A DNA stretch of 64,000 nucleotides, taken from contig NZ_PIQO01000005.1 in NCBI RefSeq assembly GCF_002844575.1, forward strand, positions 180,318 through 244,317, given 5' to 3'. Positions 27,195-35,312 of the stretch are shown in pieces. The first letter of the stretch is position 1, and the number at the start of each line of letters is the position of its first letter. The notes beneath the pieces are model-generated. The model had not been told where the DNA came from. It saw nothing but the letters and a program-made list of their open reading frames with translations, and did not search any database. The stretch comes from Heyndrickxia camelliae (GTDB lineage Bacteria > Bacillota > Bacilli > Bacillales > Bacillaceae_C). The position numbers and the translations under genes were made by a program.

Positions 27195-28373
27195 TTACAA
27201 CACAAAACTGACAATAATAGCCGACAATACACTAACTAAAGTAGCACCGTACAATAATTTTAAACCAAATCGTGCAACAGTATTTCCCTGTCTCTCATTT
27301 AACCCTTTCACTGCTCCTGCAATAATTCCGATGGAAGAGAAGTTCGCGAACGACACAAGAAAGACGGAAATAATCCCCAAGGATCTCGGACTAAAGCTTG
27401 CTTGTATTTTAGTTAAATTCATCATCGCAACAAATTCATTCGTAACTAGCTTGGTAGCCATTATACCGCCGGCTTTTACCATCTCTGATCCAGGAATCCC
27501 CATTAAAAAGGCAAATGGTGAGAAAATATAACCCAGGATTTGCTGGAAGGAGATGCCGAATATTAAATCAAATATATTATTAATGGCTGCCATTAGTGCA
27601 ACAAAACCAATTAACATAGCCCCAACAATTATTGCAACTTTAAATCCATCTAGAATATATTCGCCAAGCATCTCGAAAAAGCTTTGCTTTTCTTCTTGAA
27701 TCTCCAAAATATCTTCCTTGCTGTCAACCCTATAAGGATTGATAATAGACGAAATGATAAACCCTCCAAATAAATTGAGAATAAGCGCGGTCACAACATA
27801 CTTAGGCTGAATCATCGTCATATAAGCTCCTACGATGGACATAGACACCGTTGACATCGCTGAAGCGCAAAGAGTATACAATCTGTGAGCAGGCAAATGA
27901 TTAAGTTGTTTCTTTACTGTAATAAACACTTCCGATTGCCCCACCATTAGAGAGGCTACGGCATTATAAGATTCCAGTTTGCCCATTCCATTTATTTTGC
28001 TTAGCACGAATCCAACCCCTTTCATGATAAGAGGCAGAATCCGCAAGTATTGAAATATCCCAATTAAAACGGAAATAAAGACAATTGGCAGCAACACATT
28101 TAAGAAGAAGGGAGATTCTCCTTTATTTGCAATTCCACCAAATACAAAGGAAACACCTTCCTCAGCATAATCAAGCAGCTTCACAAAAATATTCGAGATC
28201 CACTTAATGAAAATTAAACCAAACTCCGTATTCAGTAGGAGTGTAGCTAAAATAATTTGAATGACAAGCATTAGTATAATTGGGCGATAATCCACCTTTT
28301 TTCTGTTGTTGCTAACGAGTAAGGCCAGTCCTAAAACGACCAACAAGCCTATAATGGCAATTACATATTTCAT
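27195..28373 (-). CDS. nupC: NupC-family concentrative nucleoside transporter
   Basis: 392 residues, about 10 membrane helices, CNT family: nucleoside uptake driven by a cation gradient. The ordered domains are the N-terminal helices, a gate segment ([20 protein letters not shown], then [15 protein letters not shown] [14 protein letters not shown]) and the C-terminal transporter core with [14 protein letters not shown] and TNEFVAM. The Asn-Glu-Phe and Gln-Ser-Glu motifs that contact nucleoside and Na+ are kept. GGAGG precedes the start. The gene is 52 bp after the FUSC gene on the same strand and may be partly co-transcribed, with no visible purine riboswitch. Confidence 0.9.
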   Translation of the reverse strand: MKYVIAIIGLLVVLGLALLVSNNRKKVDYRPIILMLVIQIILATLLLNTEFGLIFIKWISNIFVKLLDYAEEGVSFVFGGIANKGESPFFLNVLLPIVFISVLIGIFQYLRILPLIMKGVGFVLSKINGMGKLESYNAVASLMVGQSEVFITVKKQLNHLPAHRLYTLCASAMSTVSMSIVGAYMTMIQPKYVVTALILNLFGGFIISSIINPYRVDSKEDILEIQEEKQSFFEMLGEYILDGFKVAIIVGAMLIGFVALMAAINNIFDLIFGISFQQILGYIFSPFAFLMGIPGSEMVKAGGIMATKLVTNEFVAMMNLTKIQASFSPRSLGIISVFLVSFANFSSIGIIAGAVKGLNERQGNTVARFGLKLLYGATLVSVLSAIIVSFVL

Positions 28374-28425
28374 TTTTATCCTCCATTTCGATGATATGTC
28401 CTAAGGATGAAAAAATGATTTCCCT

Positions 28426-30426
28426 TCACGAAGTTGATGCCTTTTCATTGATTTGAAGTGCATTTTGAAGATCTCGAATTTCCTTTGGCACCTTTGCAAG
28501 ACCTGGGATATCAGGAACATCTTTCTTAGGGAGAGGTCTTGAAAGTTCAGTGGATTTAGCCATCATTTCAAATACAAGTAAATATTGCGAGAGCACCTTA
28601 TCATCCAGAATAGGACGCTTTTCGAGCTTAAAGCAGGCATCAAGAAGATATCCTAATTGTTCGATTGAAAATATCGAAGGCCATTGATACTCCAAGGTTG
28701 TTTTATTATTAGGAAGTTCACCTAGTGCAGTTGTATACACAACTTTTAAGTTGGTAAGATTCGTGTGCATTTTGTTTTGTGCGTGAACTATTAAATGCTT
28801 AGCACTGCTACGCCATTCTGAAAACAAGATCATAAAAAATTGCTCTTGGCTGCGAATTGTTTTCGCCATGATATGTGGAAGAAGCATAGAAGCACGTCTC
28901 CTTCCAATTATTATCGCTCCCAATAAACCAATCATACATCCAATGATGATATCAATTACTCTTACTGTTGCAAAATAAGACACATTATGCAGAGAAGTTG
29001 AGCTCTCAGCCATTAATAAAGCATTGGGTGTGATAAAGAATGCTGCTATTGCATAATTGCGAACGATAAATAACTCTGTTAAAAAGGTTAAGATCATGCT
29101 TAAGAAGACGATCACGATGCCCTGAGGATGAGTGGAAAGCACAAAAGACGCGATTAAGATGCCAATTATGGTTCCGAAAGACCTTTGTATAGCACGATGA
29201 AAGGTCGATATGATAGTGGATCCAGACATGACAGCAGCACAGGAAAGAGGAATCCAATAAGACCGGTTAAAAGGAGCATAATAGGCTATTAGTGCTGCAA
29301 CCACTAGAACGATTCCATAACGAAGGGATGAATGAAAGACCATTGAATTTTTGTCAAAAGCTCCTCCCAGAAGAGTTTGTAATGTTAATGTAGTTCGTTT
29401 AACTTCATGATTTATTTTAGTTACTGGTTCATTCAATATTGCATCTGCATCATAGACTTTTGAAAATAAGAACATCGTGGTTTCGTCTATATAATCAGGC
29501 AGCTGAATCTGAGAGATAGTTTTGGTATTTTTTTGCTCCATATACGCCGTAAGAAGTCTTACGGAATCGCTTAACTCTTTTGGAAGTCTAGTGCTATTTT
29601 CATCTGTATGTTCTAAAATGGATAAAAAAATGTTATTTGCATGATCATTTAATAGTATTAATCTTTTATATTGATTCGAAACTTTCCATGAAATATATCC
29701 TTCTGCTAAGGTATCTTCGGCTGTCTTTAGGGCCAATACAATTTTATGTCTTGCAACGTCATAGCTATCCGTTCCAACGGCATCGATAAAATTGGCAAGC
29801 TCATGATAAACTTTTATAACAGCAGTTGTTTCAGGACCATGGGGATGCAGGATTCTTGGCAACATTCCAATGATCCATGCGATTGCTCCGCCAGATAATA
29901 CTAGGGCTGCTCTAAGTGGAGCTTGTGTTGGATCCAATGGCATTGCAGTAGTCATGGTAAAGCCTAAAACAAAGAAAATGGCAGCAGGACCAGGAATTTT
30001 CAATGCCCCAAAGACAAAGGTAGCAATAAACCCAATGATGCCAACCATAATAGCGGATGCGATTGGCGATGGGGCAAGAAGTGACCCAATTCCAACCGAA
30101 AGAGACATTCCAATCATAACGGAACCAAGTTTCTTTGCTCTTGTAGCATAGGGTTCATTAAACATATAAAGATATGTAAAACTGCCAATTCCAGCAATAA
30201 GTCCGAAATGTAAATTTCCGAGCATTAGTCCAATCATCGCGGGTAATCCTGTACAGATTCCTGCACTAACAGCCTTAGTCCATGGAAAAGGTGTCTTTTT
30301 AACTTCAAATGCTTGTTTTAATGCAGCACCTAAGGAAGACTTCCATGAAGAAAAGCCAGATGAAGTTGCTTTCTTGCGATGTTTTCGATTCAATTCCAGC
30401 AGCCCTTTCTTTTTCTGGTTTTTCAT
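28426..30426 (-). CDS. FUSC-family membrane protein (aromatic acid/fusaric acid exporter-like)
   Basis: About 666 residues with two membrane blocks, each of about six helices (near residues 45-190 and 360-500), separated and followed by cytoplasmic helical regions, the FUSC/YccS layout. The second block has FNRSYWIPLSCAAVMSGSTI and RSFGTIIGILIASFV, the FUSC core. Members export aromatic acids or are implicated in drug resistance. ATG at 30426 is chosen over a TTG six codons earlier; its ribosome site is weak. It is divergent from a MarR gene with a perfect palindrome between, so it is probably part of the same regulon. Confidence 0.82.
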   Translation of the reverse strand: MKNQKKKGLLELNRKHRKKATSSGFSSWKSSLGAALKQAFEVKKTPFPWTKAVSAGICTGLPAMIGLMLGNLHFGLIAGIGSFTYLYMFNEPYATRAKKLGSVMIGMSLSVGIGSLLAPSPIASAIMVGIIGFIATFVFGALKIPGPAAIFFVLGFTMTTAMPLDPTQAPLRAALVLSGGAIAWIIGMLPRILHPHGPETTAVIKVYHELANFIDAVGTDSYDVARHKIVLALKTAEDTLAEGYISWKVSNQYKRLILLNDHANNIFLSILEHTDENSTRLPKELSDSVRLLTAYMEQKNTKTISQIQLPDYIDETTMFLFSKVYDADAILNEPVTKINHEVKRTTLTLQTLLGGAFDKNSMVFHSSLRYGIVLVVAALIAYYAPFNRSYWIPLSCAAVMSGSTIISTFHRAIQRSFGTIIGILIASFVLSTHPQGIVIVFLSMILTFLTELFIVRNYAIAAFFITPNALLMAESSTSLHNVSYFATVRVIDIIIGCMIGLLGAIIIGRRRASMLLPHIMAKTIRSQEQFFMILFSEWRSSAKHLIVHAQNKMHTNLTNLKVVYTTALGELPNNKTTLEYQWPSIFSIEQLGYLLDACFKLEKRPILDDKVLSQYLLVFEMMAKSTELSRPLPKKDVPDIPGLAKVPKEIRDLQNALQINEKASTS

Positions 30427-30518
30427 AAACCTATAATGACTCAAGGGATATATTTCTATACGGAGAAGAGGGATGGAATGATAGGAAAATGGTGAATCTA
30501 TCGAGGTATTGTTATAAT

Positions 30519-30536
30519 TAATTTGTATACAAATTA
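30519..30536. promoter_or_regulatory. MarR-type operator between divergent genes
   Basis: TAATTTGTATACAAATTA is a perfect 18-bp palindrome, the size and AT-rich TTG...CAA form of MarR-family sites. It lies between the FUSC gene (-) and marR (+), where one dimer could control both directions. Confidence 0.7.
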
Positions 30537-30598
30537 TATTTACACTGATAATTTGTTGGTATATAATAAACTATATGCTCGAAAAGGAGATTTTCTCT

Positions 30599-31048
30599 AT
30601 GGTGATGTCAAAAGACAAATCGATTGGTTCTGCTTCTGTTCGTACAAGTAAAAAGATTAGTCGAATTTTAAATGTCTATTTAAAACCTTTCCAGATTACA
30701 ACTGAACAATGGAGTGTATTAAGGACATTAAGCGAGTCAGATCGAATCTCACAAAAGGAACTGTCAGAGTTGGCAGATAAGGATCAAGCAACATTAACGA
30801 AAATCCTAGATTTACTGGAAAAGCACGATTTTGTGAAAAGAATTGCAAATCCAGCGGATAGACGCTCATATCTTATTGCAATTACGGAAAAAGGAACGGA
30901 ACTTACGAAGGAAGTGGGGCCATTTTTAGAAGATATTTTTTCTGACATCATTCAAGGTATTGATGAAAAATCTCTTGCGCTTTATCAAGAAGTACTTCTA
31001 TCACTTGAAAGGAATATCGATGCACTGCTAGAGAAAGAAAACAACTAG
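30599..31048 (+). CDS. MarR-family transcriptional regulator
   Basis: 149 residues, a MarR winged helix: TTEQWSVLRTLSESDRISQK, then DQATLTKILDLLEKHDFVKR as recognition helix, and the wing NPADRRSYLIAITEKG. AAAAGGAG precedes the ATG at 30599, so I do not use the earlier ATG at 30575. No redox Cys near the N terminus, so ligand-responsive rather than OhrR-like. It forms a probable operon with the MFS transporter 17 bp downstream. Confidence 0.9.
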   Translation: MVMSKDKSIGSASVRTSKKISRILNVYLKPFQITTEQWSVLRTLSESDRISQKELSELADKDQATLTKILDLLEKHDFVKRIANPADRRSYLIAITEKGTELTKEVGPFLEDIFSDIIQGIDEKSLALYQEVLLSLERNIDALLEKENN

Positions 31049-31065
31049 AAAGAAGGAATTTTGGA

Positions 31066-32262
31066 ATGAATGATTCATCATCGCGGCTGTGGACAAAACA
31101 GTTTGTCGCCATTGTAATGATGGCTTTTTTATTTTTCCTTAGTCTGCAATTACTTACAGCGGGATATCCTGCTTTTATTACGGAAGTAAAAAACAATCCG
31201 ACTGAAGGGGGTCTTATGACCACAGTCTTCATGTTGGCCGCAATTTTTACACGACCGTTAATTGGATATTTAATACATCAAGTTAATATTAAACTGTTGA
31301 GTGTTCTATCCTTTGCATTTGTTGCTATTACCGTAGGATTAAGTTACGGACAAGAATCGATACCGTTTTTAATTCTTTTACGAATTTTTCACGGTATTGG
31401 TTTTGGAATAATGTCTACTGTTCTTGCTACCATGGCAACAAATATTATCCCGAAAAAGAAGCTTGGGGAAGGGATCGGGTATTACGGTCTAGCAACTAGT
31501 GTTGGAACAAGTATGGGACCAATGCTTGGACTTGCGGTTCTTCAATATTTTTCTTTTAATCTATTATTGATTATCTCTGCTTTATTAGCAGTTATTACTT
31601 TGATTCTCAGCTTTACTATTAAGAAGCCGCAACCTACAGCAGCTCCTAAAAAGATGGAAAAAGGATCATTCAAAAAATACGCATTTGATAAGACCGCCTT
31701 TGTACCGTGTATTTTAACCGCCTTTTTTACCATTACATTAGGGGGCGTTATCAGCTTTTTAAGGGAGCTTGGCAAGGAAGAGAATATTAGTGGGTCGGTT
31801 TCATTATTTTTCTTAGTAATGGCGATTGTAATGGTGGTTGCTCGTCCAATATCGGGACGCTTGTTTGATACATTTGGACATAAATTAATTATTTATCCTT
31901 CCACTATATCCGGCATTATCGGATTATTTTTATTAGCCATTACACATAATTCTTGGATGTTGATATTAGCAGGACTATTCTATGGGATCGCGTATGGAAC
32001 CGTAACACCTACCTTACAAGCGATAGCGGTCAGCATCGTGGCAAAGGATAAGCAAGGAACGGCAAATGCCATGTACTTCTCCTCTATGGACTTGGGAATG
32101 GCGATTGGATCCACAGGGCTAGGATTATTAGCATCTTACACGGGATATCATTTTATCTATGGATTTTCGATTGTTTGTTTAGTAGCTTTATTGATTGTAT
32201 ATACATTGCTATTTGGAAGAAAGAAAAGCTTGGACGTTTCACCAGCAACTCAAAATATGTAA
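31066..32262 (+). CDS. Major facilitator superfamily efflux transporter
   Basis: 398 residues, 12 membrane helices in two halves with a basic central loop (KPQPTAAPKKMEKGSFKKYA, about residues 186-205). Helix 2-3 loop TRPLIGYLIHQVNIK resembles MFS motif A, and ARPISGRLFDTFGHK is its repeat in the second half, as in drug/proton antiporters and related exporters. Start has GAAGGAA. Co-expressed with marR; likely a drug or metabolite exporter, substrate unknown. Confidence 0.87.
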   Translation: MNDSSSRLWTKQFVAIVMMAFLFFLSLQLLTAGYPAFITEVKNNPTEGGLMTTVFMLAAIFTRPLIGYLIHQVNIKLLSVLSFAFVAITVGLSYGQESIPFLILLRIFHGIGFGIMSTVLATMATNIIPKKKLGEGIGYYGLATSVGTSMGPMLGLAVLQYFSFNLLLIISALLAVITLILSFTIKKPQPTAAPKKMEKGSFKKYAFDKTAFVPCILTAFFTITLGGVISFLRELGKEENISGSVSLFFLVMAIVMVVARPISGRLFDTFGHKLIIYPSTISGIIGLFLLAITHNSWMLILAGLFYGIAYGTVTPTLQAIAVSIVAKDKQGTANAMYFSSMDLGMAIGSTGLGLLASYTGYHFIYGFSIVCLVALLIVYTLLFGRKKSLDVSPATQNM

Positions 32263-32297
32263 AAAAAATCGGTAGCCATGAGCTACCGATTTTTTTG
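32262..32297. terminator. Terminator of marR-MFS
   Basis: AAAAAAATCGGTAGC pairs with GCTACCGATTTTTTT around a five-base loop; bidirectional form between the convergent MFS and queT genes. Confidence 0.88.
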
Positions 32298-32306
32298 TCT
32301 TTATAT

Positions 32307-32341
32307 GGAGGACAATCGTCCATTTGTGGTGCCTGGCACCA
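32307..32341 (+). repeat. Interspersed palindromic element R, copy 2 (short form)
   Basis: GGAGGACA, four bases, then TCCATTTGTGGTGCC and TGGCACCA, joining the hairpin half and the GGTGCC half seen in the longer copies at 14379-14437 (opposite strand) and 52861-52917. It ends four bases before the queT stop region. Confidence 0.7.
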
Positions 32342-32345
32342 TATC

Positions 32346-32831
32346 TTAAACTCGTTTTTCGAAGTGTATGCGTTGGTTTAGTAGATACATAATTGGTGCA
32401 CCGATTGCCATTACAACGAATTCTCCAATAGCTGTTGTAAGCCAAGTAAATAAGAATGGCAAGTGGAACGCGAGGTGTAGCTCCAGCGCAATTAGGAACA
32501 TCGTAATTGTAAATACTATCGTATTCACAATCATGCGAGCCCACATATTTTCTATAAATCGACTAACAAGAATGGTTATCAGTAAGGAAATGATCGATTG
32601 GCCAAAGCCGAATACAAGATCATACGCACGCATCGGTGAAAAAAATAGATTTGTAAGAAAAACACCCAATAAAATACCATAGACGTATTTCTTATTAAAA
32701 ACAACTAAATGATTAAACATTTCGGAAACACGAAATTGGATATTCGTAAATCCGAATGGCTGAATGAAGAACGAAACAGCAATGTACAAAGCTGCGACAA
32801 TTCCGTTCCCTACAAGTGTTTTTATTTTCAT
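32346..32831 (-). CDS. queT: QueT family queuosine-precursor ECF transporter S component
   Basis: 161 residues, about five to six membrane helices, the substrate-binding subunit of an energy-coupling factor transporter for preQ0/preQ1 or a related queuosine precursor. The N-terminal segment GIVAALYIAVSFFIQPFGFT, then IQFRVSEMFNHLVVF, is characteristic. The ATG at 32831 has AAGGAGAG eight bases before it; the longer frame from 32891 runs through the riboswitch and is not used. The shared ECF ATPases and T subunit are not in this window. Confidence 0.9.
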   Translation of the reverse strand: MKIKTLVGNGIVAALYIAVSFFIQPFGFTNIQFRVSEMFNHLVVFNKKYVYGILLGVFLTNLFFSPMRAYDLVFGFGQSIISLLITILVSRFIENMWARMIVNTIVFTITMFLIALELHLAFHLPFLFTWLTTAIGEFVVMAIGAPIMYLLNQRIHFEKRV

Positions 32832-32843
32832 ATAAAATTCTCT

Positions 32844-32880
32844 CCTTAGTTTTTTATCGTGGGATGGTTTCGAACCACGT
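32844..32880 (-). promoter_or_regulatory. preQ1-I riboswitch controlling queT
   Basis: Minus-strand leader: CGTGG, then a TTCGAAA loop region, CATC, CCACG as the P1 stem, followed by ATAAAAAACTAAGGAG. The C-rich loop, closing stem and A-rich tail ending in CTAAGG are the class I preQ1 aptamer pattern. The tail runs straight into the AAGGAG ribosome site of queT, so ligand binding would hide it and shut off translation. Confidence 0.88.
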
Positions 32881-33000
32881 ATGGCATACATACAAACTAT
32901 TATATTAAGCTACTATTTCGTATTAGTCAATTTTATTTAAGGACCAATGCACTATTTTGCTGGCATTACACATTTTTTTTGGAGGAAATTGTTATATAAA

Positions 33001-33025
33001 AAAGCCGGAGACAATCTCCAGCTTT
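33001..33025 (-). terminator. Terminator of the thioesterase gene
   Basis: AAAGCCGGAGA and TCTCCAGCTTT pair around CAA with one mismatch; on the minus strand it follows the stop codon and leads into TTTTTTATA. Confidence 0.75.
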
Positions 33026-33479
33026 AGATATTGTTCTTATTAACTTGTATAAAATATTGATCTTTTCGATATGCTAATGCCTCCATCGTAGCAATCAATT
33101 CTCCATCACTTTCAATTTTAATATTATACCAAGCAGTTCTGTGGTTTCGCCTTTCTTCTGTTGCCGTAGCTTTTAATCGTGCCCCTTTTTTACCAGGTGC
33201 CATAAAGTTAACAGTAGTGGAAAGACCAACTGCTGTTTTTCCATAAGAGTTGCAGGCAACCGCGAATACAAAATCTGCAATCGCAAAAATTATTGCTCCA
33301 TGTACGGTTCCGTGCGTATTTACCATATGATCCGCTACATCGAGCTCCGCAACCGCCATCCCTTCGCCCATATCTTTCAGTTCAATCCCCAAAAACTGTG
33401 CATATGGTTCATTCTTTAAAATTTGAAAAATCTCATCCTTATATTGGTGATGTAGCTCTACTTCATTCATATTGTGCAT
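33024..33479 (-). CDS. PaaI-like hotdog-fold acyl-CoA thioesterase
   Basis: About 151 residues, single hotdog domain. The VNTHGTVHGAIIFAIADFVF segment (about 52-71) is the PaaI/YdiI catalytic loop and helix, including HGTVHG and the helix Asp. Members cleave acyl- or aroyl-CoA thioesters, in PaaI acting on hydroxyphenylacetyl-CoA. AGGAGG lies ahead of TTG 33482 and ATG 33479; I take the ATG. Substrate unknown; no pathway genes beside it. Confidence 0.83.
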   Translation of the reverse strand: MHNMNEVELHHQYKDEIFQILKNEPYAQFLGIELKDMGEGMAVAELDVADHMVNTHGTVHGAIIFAIADFVFAVACNSYGKTAVGLSTTVNFMAPGKKGARLKATATEERRNHRTAWYNIKIESDGELIATMEALAYRKDQYFIQVNKNNI

Positions 33480-33581
33480 CAATATGATTCCTCCTAATAC
33501 TTACTTTTATGGATAATATAATTCTATACTATTTAGAATTTTTAATTAAAATGAAAAGGTATATTTTTTTTAAAATACCTA

Positions 33582-33612
33582 TTTACATTAACGTTACGTA
33601 AAGGTGTATATT
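33582..33612 (+). promoter_or_regulatory. MerR-type promoter with 19-bp spacer
   Basis: TTTACA at 33582-33587 and TATATT at 33607-33612 are 19 bp apart, the over-long spacing of MerR-regulated promoters. An imperfect dyad (ACCT-A-TTTAC to GTAAAGGT) covers the spacer. Just upstream of the MerR-TipAS gene, so autoregulated by DNA twisting in the usual way of the family. Confidence 0.7.
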
Positions 33613-33635
33613 GATGATGTCAGGAGGGATAACAC

Positions 33636-34400
33636 GTGGAGTACACAGTGCAAAAACTAGCAAAAATGGCGGGAGTTAGTACAAGAACTTTACGATATTA
33701 TGATGAAATTGGAATTCTGAAGCCGGCCAGAATGAATTCATCCGGATATCGGATTTACGGTCCCGCAGAAGTGGATCGTCTTCAGCAGATTCTATTTTAC
33801 AGAGAATTAGGAGTCAGCTTGGAGAATATCAAAAGCATTATCACCGATCCGTCATTCGATCGCACCCATGCATTGAAGGAACACCGTGAAGAGCTTCTGG
33901 CAAAGCGAGCGCAACTAGATCAATTAATTGAAAATGTAAATAAAACCATAGCTGTATCGGAAGGGAGAATGATTATGTCAGATAAGGAAAAGTTTGAAGG
34001 ATTTAAGCAAAAATTGATTGAAGACAATGAAAAGAAATATGGAGTGGAAATTAGAGCAAAATACGGAGATGAGGTGGTTAATCAATCTAATCAAAAAATC
34101 AAGGGTTTAACAGAAGAACAATATGCTGATTTGGAAAGATTGAGTGAGGAAGTTCTTGATAGCTTGAAAGGAGCAATGGCAACAGGCGATCCTGCCAGCG
34201 AATTAGCGCAAAAAACTGCAGAATTACATCGTAAATGGTTGAGCTATACCTGGTCCAACTACAGCAAAGAAGCACATGCAAGCTTAGCACAAATGTACCT
34301 GGATGATGAAAGATTTACTGCATATTACGATAAAGTAGAACCTGGCGCAGCTGAATTTTTGCGAGATGCGATCCATATTTATACTGGTATGAAAAAGTAA
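33636..34400 (+). CDS. MerR-family regulator with TipAS antibiotic-recognition domain
   Basis: 254 residues. Residues 1-70 are a MerR winged helix (VQKLAKMAGVSTRTLRYYDE), 75-110 the dimer coiled coil, and 125-250 a TipAS domain (SEEVLDSLKGAMATGDPASE, AELHRKWLSYTW, FTAYYDKVEPGAAEFL), the fold that traps thiopeptide-like ligands in Streptomyces TipA. GTG start with GGAGGG before it. Stands alone; only its own promoter is a visible target. Ligand here unknown. Confidence 0.9.
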   Translation: MEYTVQKLAKMAGVSTRTLRYYDEIGILKPARMNSSGYRIYGPAEVDRLQQILFYRELGVSLENIKSIITDPSFDRTHALKEHREELLAKRAQLDQLIENVNKTIAVSEGRMIMSDKEKFEGFKQKLIEDNEKKYGVEIRAKYGDEVVNQSNQKIKGLTEEQYADLERLSEEVLDSLKGAMATGDPASELAQKTAELHRKWLSYTWSNYSKEAHASLAQMYLDDERFTAYYDKVEPGAAEFLRDAIHIYTGMKK

Positions 34401-34407
34401 GGAATCG

Positions 34408-34440
34408 AGCGATTGGGGCAACCAATCGCTTTTTTATTTT
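34408..34440 (+). terminator. Terminator of the MerR-TipAS gene
   Basis: AGCGATTGG pairs with CCAATCGCT across a five-base loop, followed by a T run. Confidence 0.88.
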
Positions 34441-34525
34441 AATAGTTTGATACAGGAGAAATAACATCGCCCTGAAAATGCTCCTTCTTGAAAACGACCA
34501 AAGATTGTTCAAAGGTCACCATTAT

Positions 34526-35149
34526 AGAATGAATGTGCTCGAAGTAGAGGAAAAGGGTGAAGAAAGGTAACGCTGATGGGCAGAATGTGCCCAAAGTAGA
34601 GAAAAAGGGTGAAGAAAGGTAACAATAATGGGATGAATGTGCTCGAAGTAGAGGAAAAGGGTGAAGAAAGGTAACGATGATGGGCAGAATGTGCCCGAAG
34701 TAGAGAAAAGGGGTGAAGAAAGGTAACAATAATGGGATGAATGTGCCCGAAGTAGAGAAAAAGGGTGAAGAAAGGTAACAATAATGGGATGAATGTGCTC
34801 GAAGTAGAGGAAAAGGGTGAAGAAAGGTAACGATGATGGGCAGAATGTGCCCGAAGTAGAGAAAAGGGGTGAAGAAAGGTAACAATAATGGGATGAATGT
34901 GCCCGAAGTAGAGAAAAAGGGTGAAGAAAGGTAACAATCATGGGCGGAATGTGCCCGAAGTGGAGGGAAAAGTCGTAGAAAGGTAACGATGATGGGATGA
35001 ATGTGCCCGAAGTAGAGGAAAAGGTCGTAGAAAGGTAACGATGATGGGCAGAATGAGCCCGAAGTAGAGGAAAAGGGTGAAGAAAGGTAATGATCATGGG
35101 CAGAATGAGCCCGAAGTAGAGGAAAAGGGTGAAGAAAGGTAACGATCAT
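34526..35149. repeat. Tandem array of twelve 52-bp units
   Basis: Unit starts are at 34526, 34578, 34630 and every 52 bp to 35098, with no length variation. Each unit has a GAATGTGC word, GAAGTAGAG, AAAAGGGTGAAGAAAGGTAA and a short variable end; the + strand is strongly purine-rich. Units beginning GGGCAGAATGTGCCC can form a 5-bp hairpin, units beginning GGGATG cannot. Units 3-5 and 6-8 are near-identical triplets, showing a 156-bp duplication. It fills the gap between the convergent MerR and RND genes. The minus strand is open in all three frames only because a 52-bp unit without stops rotates frame; I do not call a gene. Confidence 0.92.
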
Positions 35150-35270
35150 GGGATGAAATCATGAAAAAGTGAGGGCAGAGAATACTATCATAGAATGAGT
35201 GTGTCCACAGTGAGTATTAGCCACCCGTAAAATATACTTTACTGGAAAAGTCCTCCGAATTTGTTAATCA

Positions 35271-35301
35271 ATGAAGAAAGCCCCTCACTTTTTTGAGGAG
35301 C
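35271..35301 (-). terminator. Terminator of the RND gene
   Basis: On the minus strand GCTCCTCA pairs with TGAGGGGC (one G-T pair) around AAAAAG, followed by TTTCTTCAT. Confidence 0.65.
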
Positions 35302-35312
35302 ACCTTCAATAA

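Noticed and set aside
34439..35149. Three long overlapping minus-strand reading frames of up to 236 codons
   Set aside because: They are all translations of the 52-bp tandem array. Because 52 is not a multiple of three and the unit lacks stops on that strand, every frame stays open. No ribosome site; the peptides are low-complexity repeats.
34526..35149. CRISPR-like array
   Set aside because: Direct repeats are adjacent with no unique spacers, and there are no cas genes. The same holds for 54731-55711.
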